DNA from: Lasiosphaeris hirsuta
Lineage: Eukaryota; Ascomycota; Sordariomycetes; Sordariales; Lasiosphaeriaceae
Reading direction: 5' to 3'
NCBI GenBank assembly: GCA_030549175.1
Contig: JAUKUA010000001.1
Span: 3,348,001-3,412,000 of the forward strand
DNA length: 64,000 bases
The notes under the pieces: generated by a model
What the model saw: only the letters and a program-made list of their open reading frames with translations
The model's database searches: none
What the model was told of the DNA's origin: nothing
Made by a program: the position numbers and the translations under genes
In this document: piece by piece, positions 49,107-61,098 of the stretch
Position numbering within the stretch: the first letter of the stretch is position 1
Layout: each line of letters begins with the position of its first letter

Positions 49107-51855
49107 TCAGCTTGGTCCCGCCAGGTTGGGATCCCCAAATGGGTATAAGCTGGGGTCTAGTGGCCCCTGTTGCTGTGGCGGCTCCGGGTTGCCCGAAAAG
49201 AACTGGAACGATTGATCGGTTCCCCAGTGTGCCGTCTGCGCGTAGTTTTCGAACGAGTCCTATACAGATAACGAGCCTGTCAGTAACGGTCCGAAAAGGA
49301 TGGGCAGGGGAGCTGAAGCCACGGGGTTGCCATCTCACGTACCCAGTCAAAGCTATTTGTAAAGTCGATGTTGGTGTTTGACATGTTATTGAACATGGAG
49401 GAGAACGGAGACCCGGCTGGTTCCCCTCCGAGCACGTCGCTAGAAAAGTTGGGAGTCATTCCCGAGCCCGTTCCCGAGCTCGACGAAGTGAGGCCCAGGT
49501 CAAGCGCCGAGTACCCAGGCGGCCCTGGACTCCGCAGTGGCTCAACCGCAGTCGGCGAAATTGGCGTTACGCCGCCCGACATCATGCCCAGTGTCATGGC
49601 CGCCGAGTGCTCCGGTTGCATGTTGCTCGAGCCCATACTTTCGAATACGTCAGCTTTCGCTGGTACTTCGCCCATGCCCACCGCCTCGCTCCCAGCAGAG
49701 GGGCTCTTGATCTTCTCCAGCATAATTTCCAAAATATTAGACGCCTTGACCGCCTCCATCGAAGTATCCGCCAGGCCCTTCCAAATGTCCCTCGTTAACT
49801 CGAGGCTGTTGATCATCTCCATGCGCTGCCCGCGCGTCCAAAAGTGCAGGTTGTGTGATTCCCGCCGCTCGCCCGACCTCTCAGCCACATTGTCAAAGTG
49901 TAAGTCTAGCACAATGAGCATCGCCGGGAGAAGAAAGTCCTTGGTCGCAATAGACGTCACAAACCATTTTATCGACCGAAGCCGCCCGTTCGGTTGCGAT
50001 TCCCGGTGCAACGTCGCCAGGTGTCGCAACGTCTCCAGCGACGCCTCGATGGCACTCCGTCGCGAGTGTGCGTACCGGGGGTTGTGCCTCGCCCGCGACA
50101 TGTACTTCCTATGGAGCAGACACATGATCTTGAGATACAGAATGTCGATATTGAAACGTGCAATGACCAGTGTAAGTGGATCATGTGTGCCCTCCAGCGG
50201 CTGGAGCTTGAGATGTGGCGGTAACTCGACCTTGACCTCGCGCAATCTGGCATCATATTGGAGGATGTCATCGTAATGAACCTGGTTCCTTACCCGACCT
50301 GTGGCTTGCAAAATGTTGCCAAGCTCCATGCACAGCCTGACCTTGGCAATCATGTAGCTGATGGTCGTCGGCTCAGCATTGGGCCTAGAGGGCGGTAGCA
50401 CTTTGCTCTCCGGGCCAAACTCCTCGTCGAATATATTGTGCGGCAGTTGTGTGTCACAGTCATGCTCGTATATCATGGTGGGTAACGACACGTGATGGGA
50501 GAACATGACATCCGACATTCTGACAAGGGCCCAAGTCCTCCGTCTCATCTCCTAAATGTGTCCATTCAGGTCAGCAAGGTAACGAGGTAACGGGCGGGGC
50601 TGCTTACGGCCTGGAAGGGAGTTATTGTAGGAAACCATTTGGCATCGCGATGGTAGCCCATCCGGAACGCTATCCTCGTGATCAACGATGTGATCAACCA
50701 AAGGCCTAGATCGGCATCCCAGCGGGATGAGTACTCCCCAAAGACGTAGAGCATCATCGTCTCGACAGTGTACTCGACCGGCTTCGTATAATCCCCGGTA
50801 ATCAAGCACTGCACCGTGCGCAATCGATACTCGGCCGCCAGCTCAAGAGTCCGACCTTTCCACTCGGGAGGCTCATCCCCGACCTTGTGGTAACTGAGCA
50901 TGGCCAAACACAGAACCGAGTAGAGCAGACCCAACCACATAATTTGCGACTTGGACGGATCTTGCCAGTGTGCGCGTAGCTGTTGGTGAAATGTCGGTGC
51001 GTGGATGATGTTGACTGCGTTGTCCATCGAATTGAAATACCTCCCGCACAGCGTTAGAACCGTTGATTTTGGTGGCAACTCTGCCCTGAGCTCGACCTCT
51101 GTCGCCGGAGTCGCACCCAATAGAAACGTTGGCCCATCCCGGGCCGTCGGGGGTTTGCTTTGCAACACCTTCTCATAACTATTCTCGAGATCCTTTTTGT
51201 GGGCGGCGTAATAATTCTTGACCTCGGCGATGTCGGAGAGAATAACATGCCAATGTTCTTGGCCAATATACATAGACTTGCCCCTGTCGGCGTCCACCTT
51301 CAAGACACCCAGCGAGGTTGCGAGCCCGTCGTCTATATCACTGTCATCTTCCTCGTCTTCGTCGTCCCGCATCACGCCCTCGTCGTCCCTATCGATATCG
51401 ACTCTAGCCGAGGAGCCGCTATCCGGGGATGAGTTAGAGGCAGCTGCAGTTGCATTATTCGCCGCTGCCGCGGCCGACGAAGGATCAATGTTTGCGCCAC
51501 CATGCATCAGGGACAGAACCAGACCTTCTAACCTGTCGATGCGGTTCTGCATGTCATCCGGGCTTGCAGCAGCTTGATTCTGGTTCTTCTTACGGGAAGT
51601 AGGACTCGCGTAAGAACATGATAGCGTATCCATTCCTTCGCGCTTGGTGCAATTACTGCACGGGTGGCTTCTATCACATTTCAACTTTCTCGTCCGGCAC
51701 GGATAGCAACTTAGTGGTACTCTGTTTCTTTTCCGAACGACCCGGAAATTGTCTTCGGGTGAGCGACCGCCCGAGGACGGCGTGGCCGACGGCGGCGCAG
51801 GACTCATAGTAAGCGGGTTTGAAGGCCGCAGCGCGTAAGTATTGTCGCGGAACAC
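49107..51855 (-). CDS. Zn(II)2Cys6 fungal transcription factor
   Basis: Exons 51855-50608, 50551-49343 and 49259-49107 give 869 residues. The binuclear cluster at about residues 50-80 is CYPCRTRKLKCDRSHPCSNC followed by TKREGMDTLSC (C-x2-C-x6-C-x5-C-x2-C-x9-C). A short coiled coil (MQNRIDRLEGLVLSLMHG) follows for dimerisation. An acidic patch (DDEGVMRDDEDEEDDSDIDD) and the fungal middle-homology region (about 260-560) come next; EMRRRTWALVRMSDVMFSHH across the first junction is typical. The C-terminus is Ser/Gly/Pro-rich. It is not AmyR-like in its finger. It lies upstream of, and on the same strand as, the amylase; a regulatory link is only a hypothesis. MSPAPPSATP at residue 17 is an alternative start. 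Confidence 0.9.
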
Positions 51856-53598
51856 GTGCCGGAGGGATATGCAGCAATGTCCTACCCTTCCTCGGCGTTT
51901 TAGTGTCGCGGCGACACGTGTGTATAGGCTCCGGACGGGTATCTGTTGCGATGCTGGCTAGGCGCCTGGCTGCGGTTGCACCTCCTTGTCGGTCTGTGGG
52001 GCCCGTTCGCAACCAGCTTGCAGACGGGTATGCTTCCAGCAGCAGCAGCAGCAGCAGCAGGCGGGACTCGAAACGTCAGGCTGGACTAGAATTAGCTGGA
52101 ATACTCCAAGTCATCTCAACTCGTCGTCTGCTGCTAGTGATATGCCCAACAGGCGATCAGGCGATCAGGCGCAAGTGGGTGAGAGACCAGGCGAACTTAC
52201 AGAATATCACGAAACACAGAACTGAACAAGTTCTCTTCCTCAGATGCGGAGTCGGAGCTCCCGAAGAGACAGACGGTGGAAATCGGCGATGAGAGAATAC
52301 TCAAACCTGGCAGAGAAGACGGCGACAACGCAGCAGTGACAATGGCAGCGAGGCTCATTTGGCAACGCTGGTTGCCGTTTGTGCAGATGACGAGGGGAAA
52401 TGAAGTGAACCCCACGAGAGAAAGAAAGCAGCCTCCAACTTTGTCTTGGTACATCCGTACCGACGGGAGTTGGGAATAGAATGCGTCTCGTCTCGGTGGG
52501 ATCAGCCAGTGAGCAAGGAGCCCTGGCCTAGGCCCCTCCTCCCGCCGGCGTTAAGCAGCCCCACCAACCCACCAGTTGGGCAGTTCCCTATGGATATACC
52601 TGGGTAGATTACGCTGTGGTCCCGCACCCTGGCGTCATGTCCATGCCTACCGTAGGTACTGATTGACAACCACCACAGTCAAGTATCCTGCAGTGGCACA
52701 AGGTGACTGCTCTCGCCTCAAAGAGAACCCTTAGCTTTACTCTTGTTACCTATCATAACAATCCAAACCACGGTAAACGCAAATGCAACCGTGTTGCGTG
52801 TGTGTTACTGATTGTCAAGCTCCCCGCTTGACCTTGCGATTCACATCCAGCGTTTGGTAGGTACCATCTAGCGAGCAACGTTTTGGGCAGTGCTCGGATT
52901 CAGCATTGAGTGCACCGTATTAACTCCGACACTCTTTTGCGACCGTGAGATTCGTGAGTCATACCGTCCCTACCTAAGCAATCAACGGCTGCTTCCGTCC
53001 AATAATTCCAAAGGCTGTTGATTTGGGGTCAAATAAATATGTGTCTAGGATAGCTTTGCCGCGTGCGATAGGTAGGACCGAGAGGTTGATCAAACCGCCG
53101 GGACCGGTGAAGAAAGGGATAAGAAAAAGGGAAACGAGGGAGATATCGAAACAACATCTGCTATCATTACACCCTCGGTTGTATGTACATGCACATAGAG
53201 TTGACTAGCAACCTTTTCAAGTTGGGACCACCTATAAAGCTACGGTACGAGGCCACAGCCAGTACGAGAAAAATAGGAATGCGTTCGATATATACGCTTT
53301 CTGAAATTCCTACGTGCTGAATGGAGTTTCCAGGTTTTGGCAAGCCAAACCAATGGCGACGGTACTCAATTTTAGTGGAGGAGGCAAGGCACGAGGTTGA
53401 GCAATGGCCCATCAGCCTCGCCCGCAACTTCGTAAGATCGAAGCTCGTGGCTACCGGCGCCTCGAACGATAGAACATGGCCCGCGAAAGCGATTATCGCG
53501 TCGTAGGTGGATGGGAGATGGCAACCGCTTGCCGTGAGATGTCACTCAAACACGCCCAAACCACGACGGTCCTCATGTTTTATACCGAGAAACCTTAA
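51856..53598. other. gene-free stretch upstream of the Zn2Cys6 gene
   Basis: About 1.7 kb without a supported gene. Contains the CAG run at 52037 and a tacCgtAGGTAc-like half-palindrome near 52650. The right end is the 3' flank of the glutaredoxin gene. Confidence 0.45.
52037..52060. repeat. (CAG)8 microsatellite
   Basis: Eight perfect CAG units lie about 180 bases upstream of the Zn2Cys6 gene start, probably in its 5' leader, where it would read as CTG. On the plus strand it falls in a minor frame as poly-Ser or poly-Gln, not in a gene. Confidence 0.9.
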
Positions 53599-54453
53599 TC
53601 AAGCCACAACGGACGCATCGCCATTTGCCTTGATGCTGTAGGGCTTGAAGAACTCGTCGTTGTTGGCCAACTCTTCCTTGACCTACCCAAAAGTTAGCAT
53701 GTTATGCAGCGGCTCCGCGACAATGTGAAGACGTACGATATCCAAACCCCCAACCAGCTCTCCATCAACCCACAGTTGCGGGTATGTCGGCCAGTCCGCA
53801 AATTCCTTCAACCCCTGGCGCACTTCATCGTCGGCTAGGATATTGAAGAAGCCATACTTGACGGCGTTCTCTCGAAGAATTGCAACAAGCTGGCGAGAGA
53901 ATCCACACTTGGGCTCACTAGGAGTACCCTTCATGAACAGCATCACGGGGGCGGCCTTCACAAGATCCCCAAGGCGTTTGAAGAGCTCTTCCTTTTGCTT
54001 CTCGGGGTCCTCCGTGGCGGTTTCGCCGTTCTTATCGTCGACTATTGCCGCAGCACCGTTGGTAGCAGCCGTCTCCTGCCCTACGACCGTGGTAGATGAA
54101 AGTGAAGACAGCTTCGCGTGACTCTCAATCGCATTCCGAACCTTGACCACGCTGCTTCCGCTGACCGTCTCTAGCACTTCACCGCCGCGGACAAGGACGA
54201 GGTACGGGACGGCAGTTACATCGTAGGCCTCGCTGATATCCGAGAGCTCTTCTGCGTTTATCGAGACCCAGGATGTCGAGAGCGACTCCGTCACAGGGTA
54301 TTCACTCGCGAGCGTCGACAAAACTGTCGCCATCTGTGCGCAAGGAGCCGCCCATGGTGTGTGGAATGAGATGATCAATAAAGTGGACGGTGGTAGTGAG
54401 GACAAGTGTTGCTCCCAGTCTTCGGGACTGGTGATCTCTTGGATGGTCGACAT
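53599..54453 (-). CDS. GRX4: monothiol CGFS glutaredoxin (Grx3/Grx4 type)
   Basis: Exons 54453-53737 and 53682-53599 give 266 residues. The N-terminal thioredoxin-like domain (MSTIQEITSPEDWEQHLSSL, then IISFHTPWAAPCAQMATVL) has WAAPC in place of a CxxC. The C-terminal glutaredoxin domain has FMKGTPSEPKCGFSRQLVAI with the CGFS active site, then WPTYPQLWVDGELVGGLDI. The last exon, VKEELANNDEFFKPYSIKAN, completes it. Such proteins bind a [2Fe-2S] cluster with glutathione and inform iron-sensing repressors. The longer frame beginning at 54768 has no support in the family; 54453 is chosen. Confidence 0.95.
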
Positions 54454-55717
54454 GGGTGCGGGGCAAGTCGGTTGGGCACGCGCGGTCCAATGGCGAGGCT
54501 GGTTCCAGAAATATGGGCTATTGTGTGTTGGCGCGCCGTTTTTGGGTCCAAGTCTTACTTGGTTTTCGCGGTTGCGTGATAGGGCGCTTTCGCTTATTTT
54601 TCCTTTCGACAGAGGGGTTTTATTTTGAAAATTAAGGGTTGTCCCTGAATGCTCAAAGGATATAATCGGGGGTGGTGTTGCGCTCTGAAAGTTTGAGTGC
54701 CCCTCCATCAGTGCTTGCCAGCTGTGACAGGCGAATGTGCTCCGATTGGAGGAGAGCTGTTGCGTCATTCCACAGGCTGCTTGCTGCCAAGCTGCTGACT
54801 AACACGACTTGCCAGACAGAGTACGACGGATATCACTTTTCGAGTTCCCTTGATACGCGGGTTCGGAGGAATCCACTATCCATGCTCGAAGAAACGTTAA
54901 GATATTTATTTATTCACTTCGAAAATATGATGGGAGAGCCAAGCACATGCCGACGTCCCCCGAATATCCGCCAGGGGCTGACAAGCTGCAGATAGATGCA
55001 CCATCTAGTGTACTACGGTATTGAAACACCATTGAGATCACGCAGGGTACGAATATTGACCGTGGGGTTTCTACCTCGAGTAATTCAGGTTCCACATCAT
55101 AGCAAGAACCTCCAACTAAGTCTGAAGCCCGGGGGTCCCGGGATCTGCGCACACCCAGCCACTTATTTACCAACCTGCCCCTCTTTTTCATCGGGTAATT
55201 GGAGGTGGGACAAAGCAGTGTGTGAAGTGTCAGACCCATCGAGGAGTGCGAGATCTTTGCTCGCGCAAGACCTTCCAGGATCCTTGTTGGAGTCGCAGGC
55301 GGCCGAATCTGCGAAGGAAGCCCATGCATGAGGTACGCCGCGCTAGCACACCTCCAAAGACACCCCACGAGCCCACGATACCTCTTGGGTCCCTCGCTAA
55401 GCAAGTGAGGCCGCTGTCGTTGCTCTTGCCACACCGCGGTAGGTCGTTGCTCACGCATCGCACTTCGCGCTCAAAAAAGACGGCCCGAACGGTAAGGCTT
55501 GCCGGCCATACCCTATTTATATTTGAATCCTCACCGACCTCCGCAACCCAAGCCATCTGTGCATTTCTCCGCCTTCTCAATTCGCTCAAGCCAAGACTTT
55601 TTCCTTCTTGGCATCTGACCTCATCGTCCACCGTCACCACCTATTGAGGACTCTTGATACCTATCAGACAACCTTAATTTTTTTTCTTTCCTTGACCCGG
55701 CCGGTCCCAGGGCAATC
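54454..55717. other. divergent promoter region
   Basis: About 1.3 kb between the glutaredoxin and CYSTM genes, which point apart. Frames of 100-180 codons overlap on both strands, with no recognisable motif. C/T-rich leader from about 55560. Confidence 0.4.
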
Positions 55718-56081
55718 ATGTCGGCCCAGCAGTATTACCAACAGGGCCCACCTCCCCCCCAAGGCTACGGGGCACCCTCTTCCCAAGGCTATCCTCAATA
55801 CCCTCAGCCTGTGAGTAGACTGCTTGTCTTTGCTATATGCGCGCCGAGGCTTTCATGCTGACTACCGCGCCCTTCATAAGTCGTACGGTGCACCACCTCC
55901 CCAACAAGGCTACTATCCCCCTCAAGGCGGAATGCAATACCAGCAACAGCCTCCGCCTAAGAAGAGCGGCGGTGGCGGCTGTCTTCAGGGCTGCCTGGCG
56001 GCGCTTTGCTGCTGTTTTGTTTGCGAGGAAGGCTGCGAGTGCTGTGCGGACTGCTGTGAATGCTTTGCTGAGTGCTGCTGA
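55718..56081 (+). CDS. small CYSTM-type cysteine-rich tail protein
   Basis: Exons 55718-55810 and 55881-56081 give 97 residues. The N-terminal half is Tyr/Gln/Pro/Gly-rich (MSAQQYYQQGPPPPQGYGAP, later QGYYPPQGGMQYQQQPPPKK). The C-terminal half is a cysteine-rich segment CLQGCLAALCCCFVCEEGCE, then CCADCCECFAECC. This is the CYSTM layout: a disordered tail, then one Cys-rich, membrane-associated helix. Such proteins are stress-related in yeast and plants. The last 46 residues hold 16 Cys. The intron falls between GYPQYPQP and SYGAPPPQ. Confidence 0.88.
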
Positions 56082-56712
56082 GTCTACCGCCTGAATGCAC
56101 AGAATGGAAACCAGGGATGGGGGATAGCGAACGATCCGATGTGCTTTTTTGGAGTCTCCTTTCGAGCTGGAGGGGTCATGGGGATCATGCAGGGAATTGG
56201 CCTAATGATGATTACACCACATGAGATTTGTGATGGAGGACAGGAGTAGGTCGGTTGACGAAGTAATGGGACCCTAAATACCACCACCTACACAACAATA
56301 AAGACTGGTAACGCAAGCAATTGACATAATGCATGCGCTCTCGGGTGGTTCATTTTATTTACCTATTGTACCATTTCCTGATTGCGTTGCGCTGAGAATG
56401 ACAAGTGAAAGCGCGACCTTGGCTCAAGCTTGGCGGCCCGGCGACAGCCACAGAGTATTACGTGTCGGAGCCACCCGCAGAGGTCCCACATCACCCAAGG
56501 CGAGGTGGGACCCGTTAGCTGCACAGCCTCTTTGACGGACCGCCATTGCCAGCCGGTCGTCGTTCGGCTAGGAGCTACCTCACTGCCTCCCAACTCGTTC
56601 AGCGATTCACCATCTGGGCAGCTTCTCGGCAAAGTTAATCTCCTGGGCGTCTCCGCTGCGCTTGCTGGGCTTCTCTTTAAAACACCCAAAAGACAACCCC
56701 GCCTCTCCGAAC
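56082..56712. other. intergenic
   Basis: 3' flank of the CYSTM gene and promoter of ABP1. No gene seen. Confidence 0.4.
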
Positions 56713-59221
56713 ATGGCATCGCTCAACCTGTCGATCAACGGGCCCTCAATCAAGAGCAGCTACCAGGGCGTCGTCAACGGCCCCGCTCTATCCTCGAGCT
56801 CTGCCACCTTTGCCCGATGGGCTCTTTTCTCCGTCCAGGCGCCGCTCCTGAATGCCTTCCAAGATAGCGCATCCAAGGAGAGTATTCTCAAGGTTGAGAA
56901 CACCGGTGGTAAGTGAAGGGTAGAACCCCCGTCCCGCCTAGGGGCCATACTCGAAGATTAGCCCTTGCCCCTTGCCCGTTTCGCCGTGTTGACGGTAGCC
57001 TTCCCCGCAGATGGTGAGCTTGCCGATCTTATCGAAGACTTCAACGAGGGCCGGATCCAGTTCGCATTTGTGAAGGTCAAGGACCCAAATACCAGGCTTC
57101 CCAAGAACGTCCTGATTGCATGGTGTGGCGGGGGCGTTCCTGAGCGCACGAAGGGGTATTTCACAAGTCATGTTGCCGCCGTTGCCAAGGTTCTGCACGG
57201 CTATCATGTCCAGATAACCGCCCGCTCTGACAGCGACCTATCCCCCGAGGCCATCGTGCAAAAAGTTTCCGATGCGTCAGGAGCGAAGTACACAGCCGGC
57301 GGTTCCGCACCTCTTCCCTCAACTGCTCCACCACCGGTAGCCAAGAAGCCCGTCTTCACCCCGACAACATCCGGTTCAGGAAGCTCTTTCAACCCTCTCG
57401 TCGCAGCACGAACTCGCAGGCAGGAAAACGTTGACGATGATGGCTGGGGTGCAGACGCGCCGCAGGTTACGAGAACCCAGCTGGAGAGGGTAGCGCCCGC
57501 GTACAAGCCGACCAAGGTTAACATTACCGATCTCAAGAGCAACAAAGACGAATCTCGCTTTAATGGCTCGTCGAGACAGGCCGAGCAACCAAGCGATGTC
57601 GTCAAGGGTGGATATCAACCTGTGGGTAAGGTCAATATTGCGGCCCTCCGCGCCCAGGCAAAGAGCGTCCAGGACGATCGCCCAAGTATCGTCAAGGGTT
57701 CGTATGAACCCGTGGGAAAAGTTGATATCGCCGCTATTCGAGCTCGTTCCCAGCGCCCAGTTGAAGCCGAGGAGGAGCCAACGCCGTCCAAGAGCCTCGC
57801 CGAGCGGAGCGCCGCATTTGCGCAGCCCGAACGTCTTGTTGAGCTGCCGAAGCCCAAGGTTGCAAACAAGTTTGGAAGCACCCCCTTTACCGGCACCAAA
57901 CCTCCCACCCCATCAGCCGTTGGCTTCGGGGCATCCTCAGTCCCGGTGGTACCCCCTGTTGGCGCCGCGAGCAGGACATTTGCGGACCAAGGGGGCAAGA
58001 CGCCCGCTCAAATTTGGGCTGAGAAGAAGGGCAAGCAGTCAACTGCATCCAGCACGACTGTCACCCCGCCATTGACTTCACCCATCACAGCCCAGAAAAG
58101 CGGCAGTGAGTGGAGGAGTGGCTACGCCGGAAAAAGTTGGGCACCTGTACACACTTCCAACTTCGGTCGCGGAGGCGTTGAAACGCAGAAGACAGGCGGG
58201 ACCGATCATTCCGAGCCCGAGCCGCCCGTGTCTCCGGTTGGCGGTATCTCTGCTCTCCGCGACAAGTTCAAGGATACAAAGCCCATAGGTAGCACTACTC
58301 GATCCGTGCCAAGCTTGTCTGCGTATTCCGAGGACGAAGCTCCTGCGCCGCCCCCGCCGACAGGTAGCCGGCCGGCCGGCGGTTTTGCGCTCCCCGGACT
58401 CCCATCTCGCCCAGCCGCAGGGAATCAGGAGGACGAGGGAGAGGCAGAAGATGAAACCCCACCCGTTCCGTCTCGCAGCTACGGAGAACGTGATCCCTCG
58501 CCTGTCCGGGTTGCCATCCCGGTTGCACGCAGCACAGCGCATGAGTTTGAGCCCCCCACCGAGAGGCTCGCACCTCGGCCAGTCCCAGTCCCAACCCTAC
58601 CAGCACTGCCCAAGGAAGAGGAGCTGCCGGCAGATGAAGAGATGCAGGATCCACGCGCTAACGCTGCAGCGGTTGCAAGTCAGTCACTTGGTCATGCCGA
58701 GGAGAGCTACGTTAGCTCGGGCAGCGGCAAACGCGCCCTGGTTCAGTACGACTATGAGAAGGCCGAAGACAACGAAGTTGAGCTAAGGGAGGGCGAGTAT
58801 GTTACCAACATCGAAATGGTTGATGATGACTGGTGGATGGGAACCAACTCACAGGGCGAAAGCGGACTTTTCCCAAGTAACTACGTTGAGCTTGTCGACG
58901 ATGAAACTCCGGGTGCAGAAGCACCCTCACACCAGCCGCCTCTCCCAGCACCGGCATCACAGCCCGGGGCCAAGGCTTCGGTTGCGGCTGCTGGAGAGAA
59001 CACGGCAACAGCCCAGTTCGATTATGAGGCTGCTGAGGATAATGGTAAGCACTGTCATCAGGGCTGAAATTATTGTCTTACTAACGAATGGTTCAGAACT
59101 GAGCTTCCCCGAGGGCGCCACGATTACAAACCTTGAATTTCCTGATGAAGATTGGTGGTTTGGACATTATCAAGGCGCGTCAGGCTTGTTCCCAGCCAAT
59201 TATGTTCAGCTCGATTCGTAG
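56713..59221 (+). CDS. ABP1: actin-binding protein Abp1 (ADF-H plus two SH3)
   Basis: Exons 56713-56908, 57011-59044 and 59097-59221 give 784 residues. Residues 1-150 form the ADF-H domain (MASLNLSINGPSIKSSYQGV, ..., ENTGDGELADLIEDFNEGRI, then WCGGGVPERTKGYFTSHVAA). The middle is disordered, with three fungal-type repeats PAYKPTKVNITDLKS, GGYQPVGKVNIAALRAQ and GSYEPVGKVDIAAIRARSQ, likely Arp2/3 contacts by analogy, plus Pro-rich tracts. Two SH3 domains close it: ALVQYDYEKAEDNEVELREG...DDDWWMG and TAQFDYEAAEDNELSFPEGA...DEDWWFG. It localises to cortical actin patches in endocytosis. The last intron splits SH3-2, so an unspliced model loses it. Confidence 0.95.
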
Positions 59222-59803
59222 TTGACAGCAGCTCGTTGATCCAGGGGTAACACGACATCCTGGATGTATGTGGACAGACAGCTGTGGCAAATGCGGGCTG
59301 GAAGCTAAGTCTTCTATGATATTCAAAAGTTGAGCTCTTGTAGAAATTCTTGTCCCTACGGTTACGGGGAGCGGTTCTTTTTTCTTTCTTGCTTGCCAAC
59401 CCGGTGTCTAGGTCAAACACTGAACCTCAACCCGGGGGGCATGATAGCTTCTGTAGAGCAACAACTAGCGAAAATGTTAGTTAACATGTGTTCTCGAACA
59501 AATCTGCAGTGCTTTTTTGGGGGGGGGGGTCTTTCCGATTCGTTGTCCGCCGTGGCTGCGGCCGATTAGGCACCTTAGTTAGTCTCGGGTGCCCCACCCT
59601 GTGGCTGCAGGATGGACCACTCGAATAGACGTTACGACGCAAGTGCAGTGGTGACGTTGCTGCTGCACTCCTGCGCCAACCAACCCTTACATTATCCCCC
59701 TGGTTCATTCAATTCTATGACCTTTGGGAGGCAGCCAAAGAAGCACTTACATTATACTGTAAACTGCTGTCACTCTGACCGCCTCATTCGAACGGAGACC
59801 AGC
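59222..59803. other. intergenic
   Basis: 3' flank of ABP1 and leader of VPS37. Has an 11-G run at 59519-59529. No gene seen. Confidence 0.4.
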
Positions 59804-60626
59804 ATGTACTCTCACACGCCTCCCGCACCGCCGCCCAAGCCACCAGGAAATCATGAGGCAAACCGAATGAGCACCCCGGCGGGGTCACAATCCCCACGTC
59901 CCGCCTCGTTGCCCGACTCAAAGTCGATGGGGGGCGAATCCAACCCCACAGTACCTAGTCGCGAAGGCCAATCCTATTCTATGCAGCACCGTCAACAACC
60001 CCAGCCCATTGCCGACCCCGGCGACCAGTGGCTTCCCAAGTTCCTGCAGGATAAGCCGTGAGTCTTGCCCGTCTTACAACCTCTCCACCTTGGTATATCC
60101 AGTGTGTCTAAACCCGGATCGCAGGAAACAAGATCTTGCAGAGATCCTCACCAACCCTGCCCTTCTCTCCGCTCTAACCCACGCGCCGCAGACCATCCAC
60201 CCGTCGCTGCACGTCTCGCATGAGGCGCTCCAAGGCGCCCTCGCCGAGAACCTCGAGCGCGCCACGCAGCTGCTAGACCTCGAGGCCCGCCTTGCCCACC
60301 AGCGCTCGTCAACACAAGCCCAACTTCTCTCGACGCACGCGCTCGAGCGCCAGTGGCGTGTCAAGCAAGCAGACATGGACAACGCGCTGGCACCATTTGC
60401 GCCGGCTAGCCTATACCAGCGACTGAACCAGGGGGTACAGGAGCAGGAGGGGGTATGCACCGCGCTTGAGGAGAGCTTCCTCGAGGGCGAGGGGGACGGG
60501 TCGCTTGCTACGGAGCGGGAGGCCGGAGATTGGGTGAGGAGGTATAGGGAAGCTAAAAGGTTGTATTACCTCAGGCAGGAGAGGAAAGAGAGGTGGGACG
60601 AAGGCCGTGTTGGGGGTTGGCGTTGA
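59804..60626 (+). CDS. VPS37: ESCRT-I subunit Vps37 (Mod_r domain)
   Basis: Exons 59804-60057 and 60125-60626 give 251 residues. The N-terminus (MYSHTPPAPPPKPPGNHEAN) is Pro-rich and disordered. From the junction, PKQDLAEILTNPALLSALTH, through HEALQGALAENLERATQLLD and LEARLAHQRSSTQAQLLSTH to ALERQWRVKQADMDNALAPF, comes the helical Mod_r domain of Vps37, which binds Vps23/Vps28. The C-terminal helix (LYYLRQERKERWDEGRVGGW) is charged. ESCRT-I sorts ubiquitinated membrane cargo into multivesicular bodies. The short first intron joins CCG. Confidence 0.88.
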
Positions 60627-61098
60627 TGATGGGTCAGAGTTGGTTGGTTGGTTGGTGGCGGACGGAAGCCGGCAGCTTCAACACCATGTAGTATATTCCC
60701 ATGAATATAATCAACGGAGGTACGGGTCCCCACGCATGACAAAATCGAAGGACCAACGACATACAGGTAGAGGCTTGTCAATGAGAATGTTCTGCGACAT
60801 ACAGTGGTGGAGCCCTAGCCCCCTAGAATTCGACCTTGCTTGTTTGGATTATTAAGTCTAAACGGTACCATCAACTTCCCGGAAGCTCCTAAACACCCCC
60901 TTGGCCGCGGAAACCCTAGCATTCCAACTCCTTATCAAGACACACCGAACCTCTGCCGATTTTTCTCTCCGGCGAACCGAGAAGATAAAATCCCGAACGC
61001 TTGAATAATGGTTAAAGTATCCTATGTCCTGGAAAGAAAAGAATATACCAAGCGACCATAGTCTATCTCGCAAGGCTGAAAACAGCCGGCCGTTGGCG
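60627..61098. other. convergent 3' flanks
   Basis: Between VPS37 and the unknown gene at 61099. No gene seen. Confidence 0.4.

Noticed and set aside
49368..50276. Plus-strand frame of 302 codons
   Set aside because: Shadow of the Zn2Cys6 gene on the other strand.
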